From Ornithinimicrobium sp. (GTDB lineage: Bacteria; Actinomycetota; Actinomycetes; Actinomycetales; Dermatophilaceae), in the NCBI GenBank assembly GCA_030145965.1, contig JASKZT010000181.1, positions 1 to 5,402 on the forward strand: 5,402 nt of DNA, read 5' to 3'. The notes below the pieces were generated by a model. That model had not been told where the DNA came from, searched no databases, and saw only the letters and a list, made by a program, of their open reading frames with translations. Within the stretch, counting starts at the first letter, position 1, and each line of letters starts with the position of its first letter. The translations under genes and the position numbers were made by a program. Shown piece after piece: positions 5,338 to 5,402 of the stretch.

Positions 5338-5402
5338 AGCCGGCCGTCCAGGTAGCCGTCGAGCTTCGCGGCCGCGCCGTCGAGCGCGTCGGGCAGCAGG
5401 TG
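5334..5402 (-). CDS. Probable tyrosine recombinase/integrase, C-terminal tail only (cut by window end)
   Basis: The last 22 codons of a minus-strand ORF are visible, reading HLLPDALDGAAAKLDGYLDGR plus a final Leu and TGA. I recognise the pattern from tyrosine integrases of actinobacterial phages and integrative elements, in which the catalytic Tyr is commonly followed by GHLxPD and a short helix rich in Ala, Leu and Asp; here the Tyr itself would lie just beyond base 5402. The catalytic domain is not visible, so the assignment depends on this short tail and on the setting: it ends 93 nt from the 3' end of tRNA-Lys and is oriented towards it. The reading frame is open to the window edge. If correct, the enzyme would catalyse site-specific recombination between the tRNA gene and an element att site. 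Another helix-ending protein remains possible. Confidence 0.55.
   Translation of the reverse strand, partial: HLLPDALDGAAAKLDGYLDGRL

Larger units (their letters stand above)
5241..5402. mobile_element. Probable left edge of an integrative element inserted at tRNA-Lys
   Basis: Three signs coincide. First, the tRNA 3' end is at 5240. Second, base composition changes abruptly: 5243-5300 is about half G+C, while the surrounding genes are far richer. Third, an integrase-like C-terminus on the minus strand ends at 5334, pointing towards the tRNA. The attachment site would lie in the tRNA 3' half (roughly 5205-5243). The second attachment site and the element body are outside the window, so the call rests on one boundary only. 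Confidence 0.5.

Noticed and set aside
1..5402. CRISPR array, anti-phage defence operon or insertion sequence within the window
   Set aside because: No regularly spaced repeats, no transposase and no known defence gene set were found; only the single integrase-like tail at the right edge points to mobile DNA.

Overview
The window comes from a chromosome of a high-GC Gram-positive bacterium (Actinomycetota). Third codon positions are almost always G or C. Leaderless-type promoters (TAGGTT placed 6 nt before ATG) are visible, and several genes belong to families typical of actinobacteria (Ski2-like helicase, a short acidic hypothetical protein, a LiaF-like protein). A member of the Micrococcales, perhaps Intrasporangiaceae-like, is a reasonable guess, but it is inference only.

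Layout. 1-569 (minus): N-terminal part of a Ski2-like DExH helicase cut by the window start. 570-639: short divergent intergenic region. 640-1044 (plus): small conserved hypothetical protein. 1041-1069: a hairpin that holds both convergent stop codons. 1066-3116 (minus): two-gene operon read from right to left, an NCS1-type nucleobase/cation symporter followed by a cysteine hydrolase of the isochorismatase family. They overlap by 4 nt (GTGA), so uptake and hydrolysis of a nitrogenous compound are probably linked. 3117-3219: divergent control region with an inverted repeat and a leaderless promoter. 3220-4440 (plus): secreted endonuclease/exonuclease/phosphatase-fold enzyme with complete catalytic motifs and an internal EF-hand-like loop. 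4489-5085 (plus): LiaF-like C-terminal-domain protein with a proline-rich N-terminus and no membrane helix, driven by its own TAGGTT promoter. 5168-5240 (plus): tRNA-Lys(TTT). 5334-5402 (minus): last 22 codons of an ORF whose sequence looks like the C-terminal tail of a tyrosine recombinase.

The genes are mostly ordinary core or house-keeping actinobacterial genes. The most noteworthy place is the right end. GC falls to about one half directly after the tRNA gene, a 12-bp tandem repeat follows, and an integrase-like C-terminus points at the tRNA. This is the layout expected where an integrative element or prophage has inserted into the 3' end of a tRNA gene, and the element itself would lie to the right of this window. 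I see no clearly new biological system inside the window.
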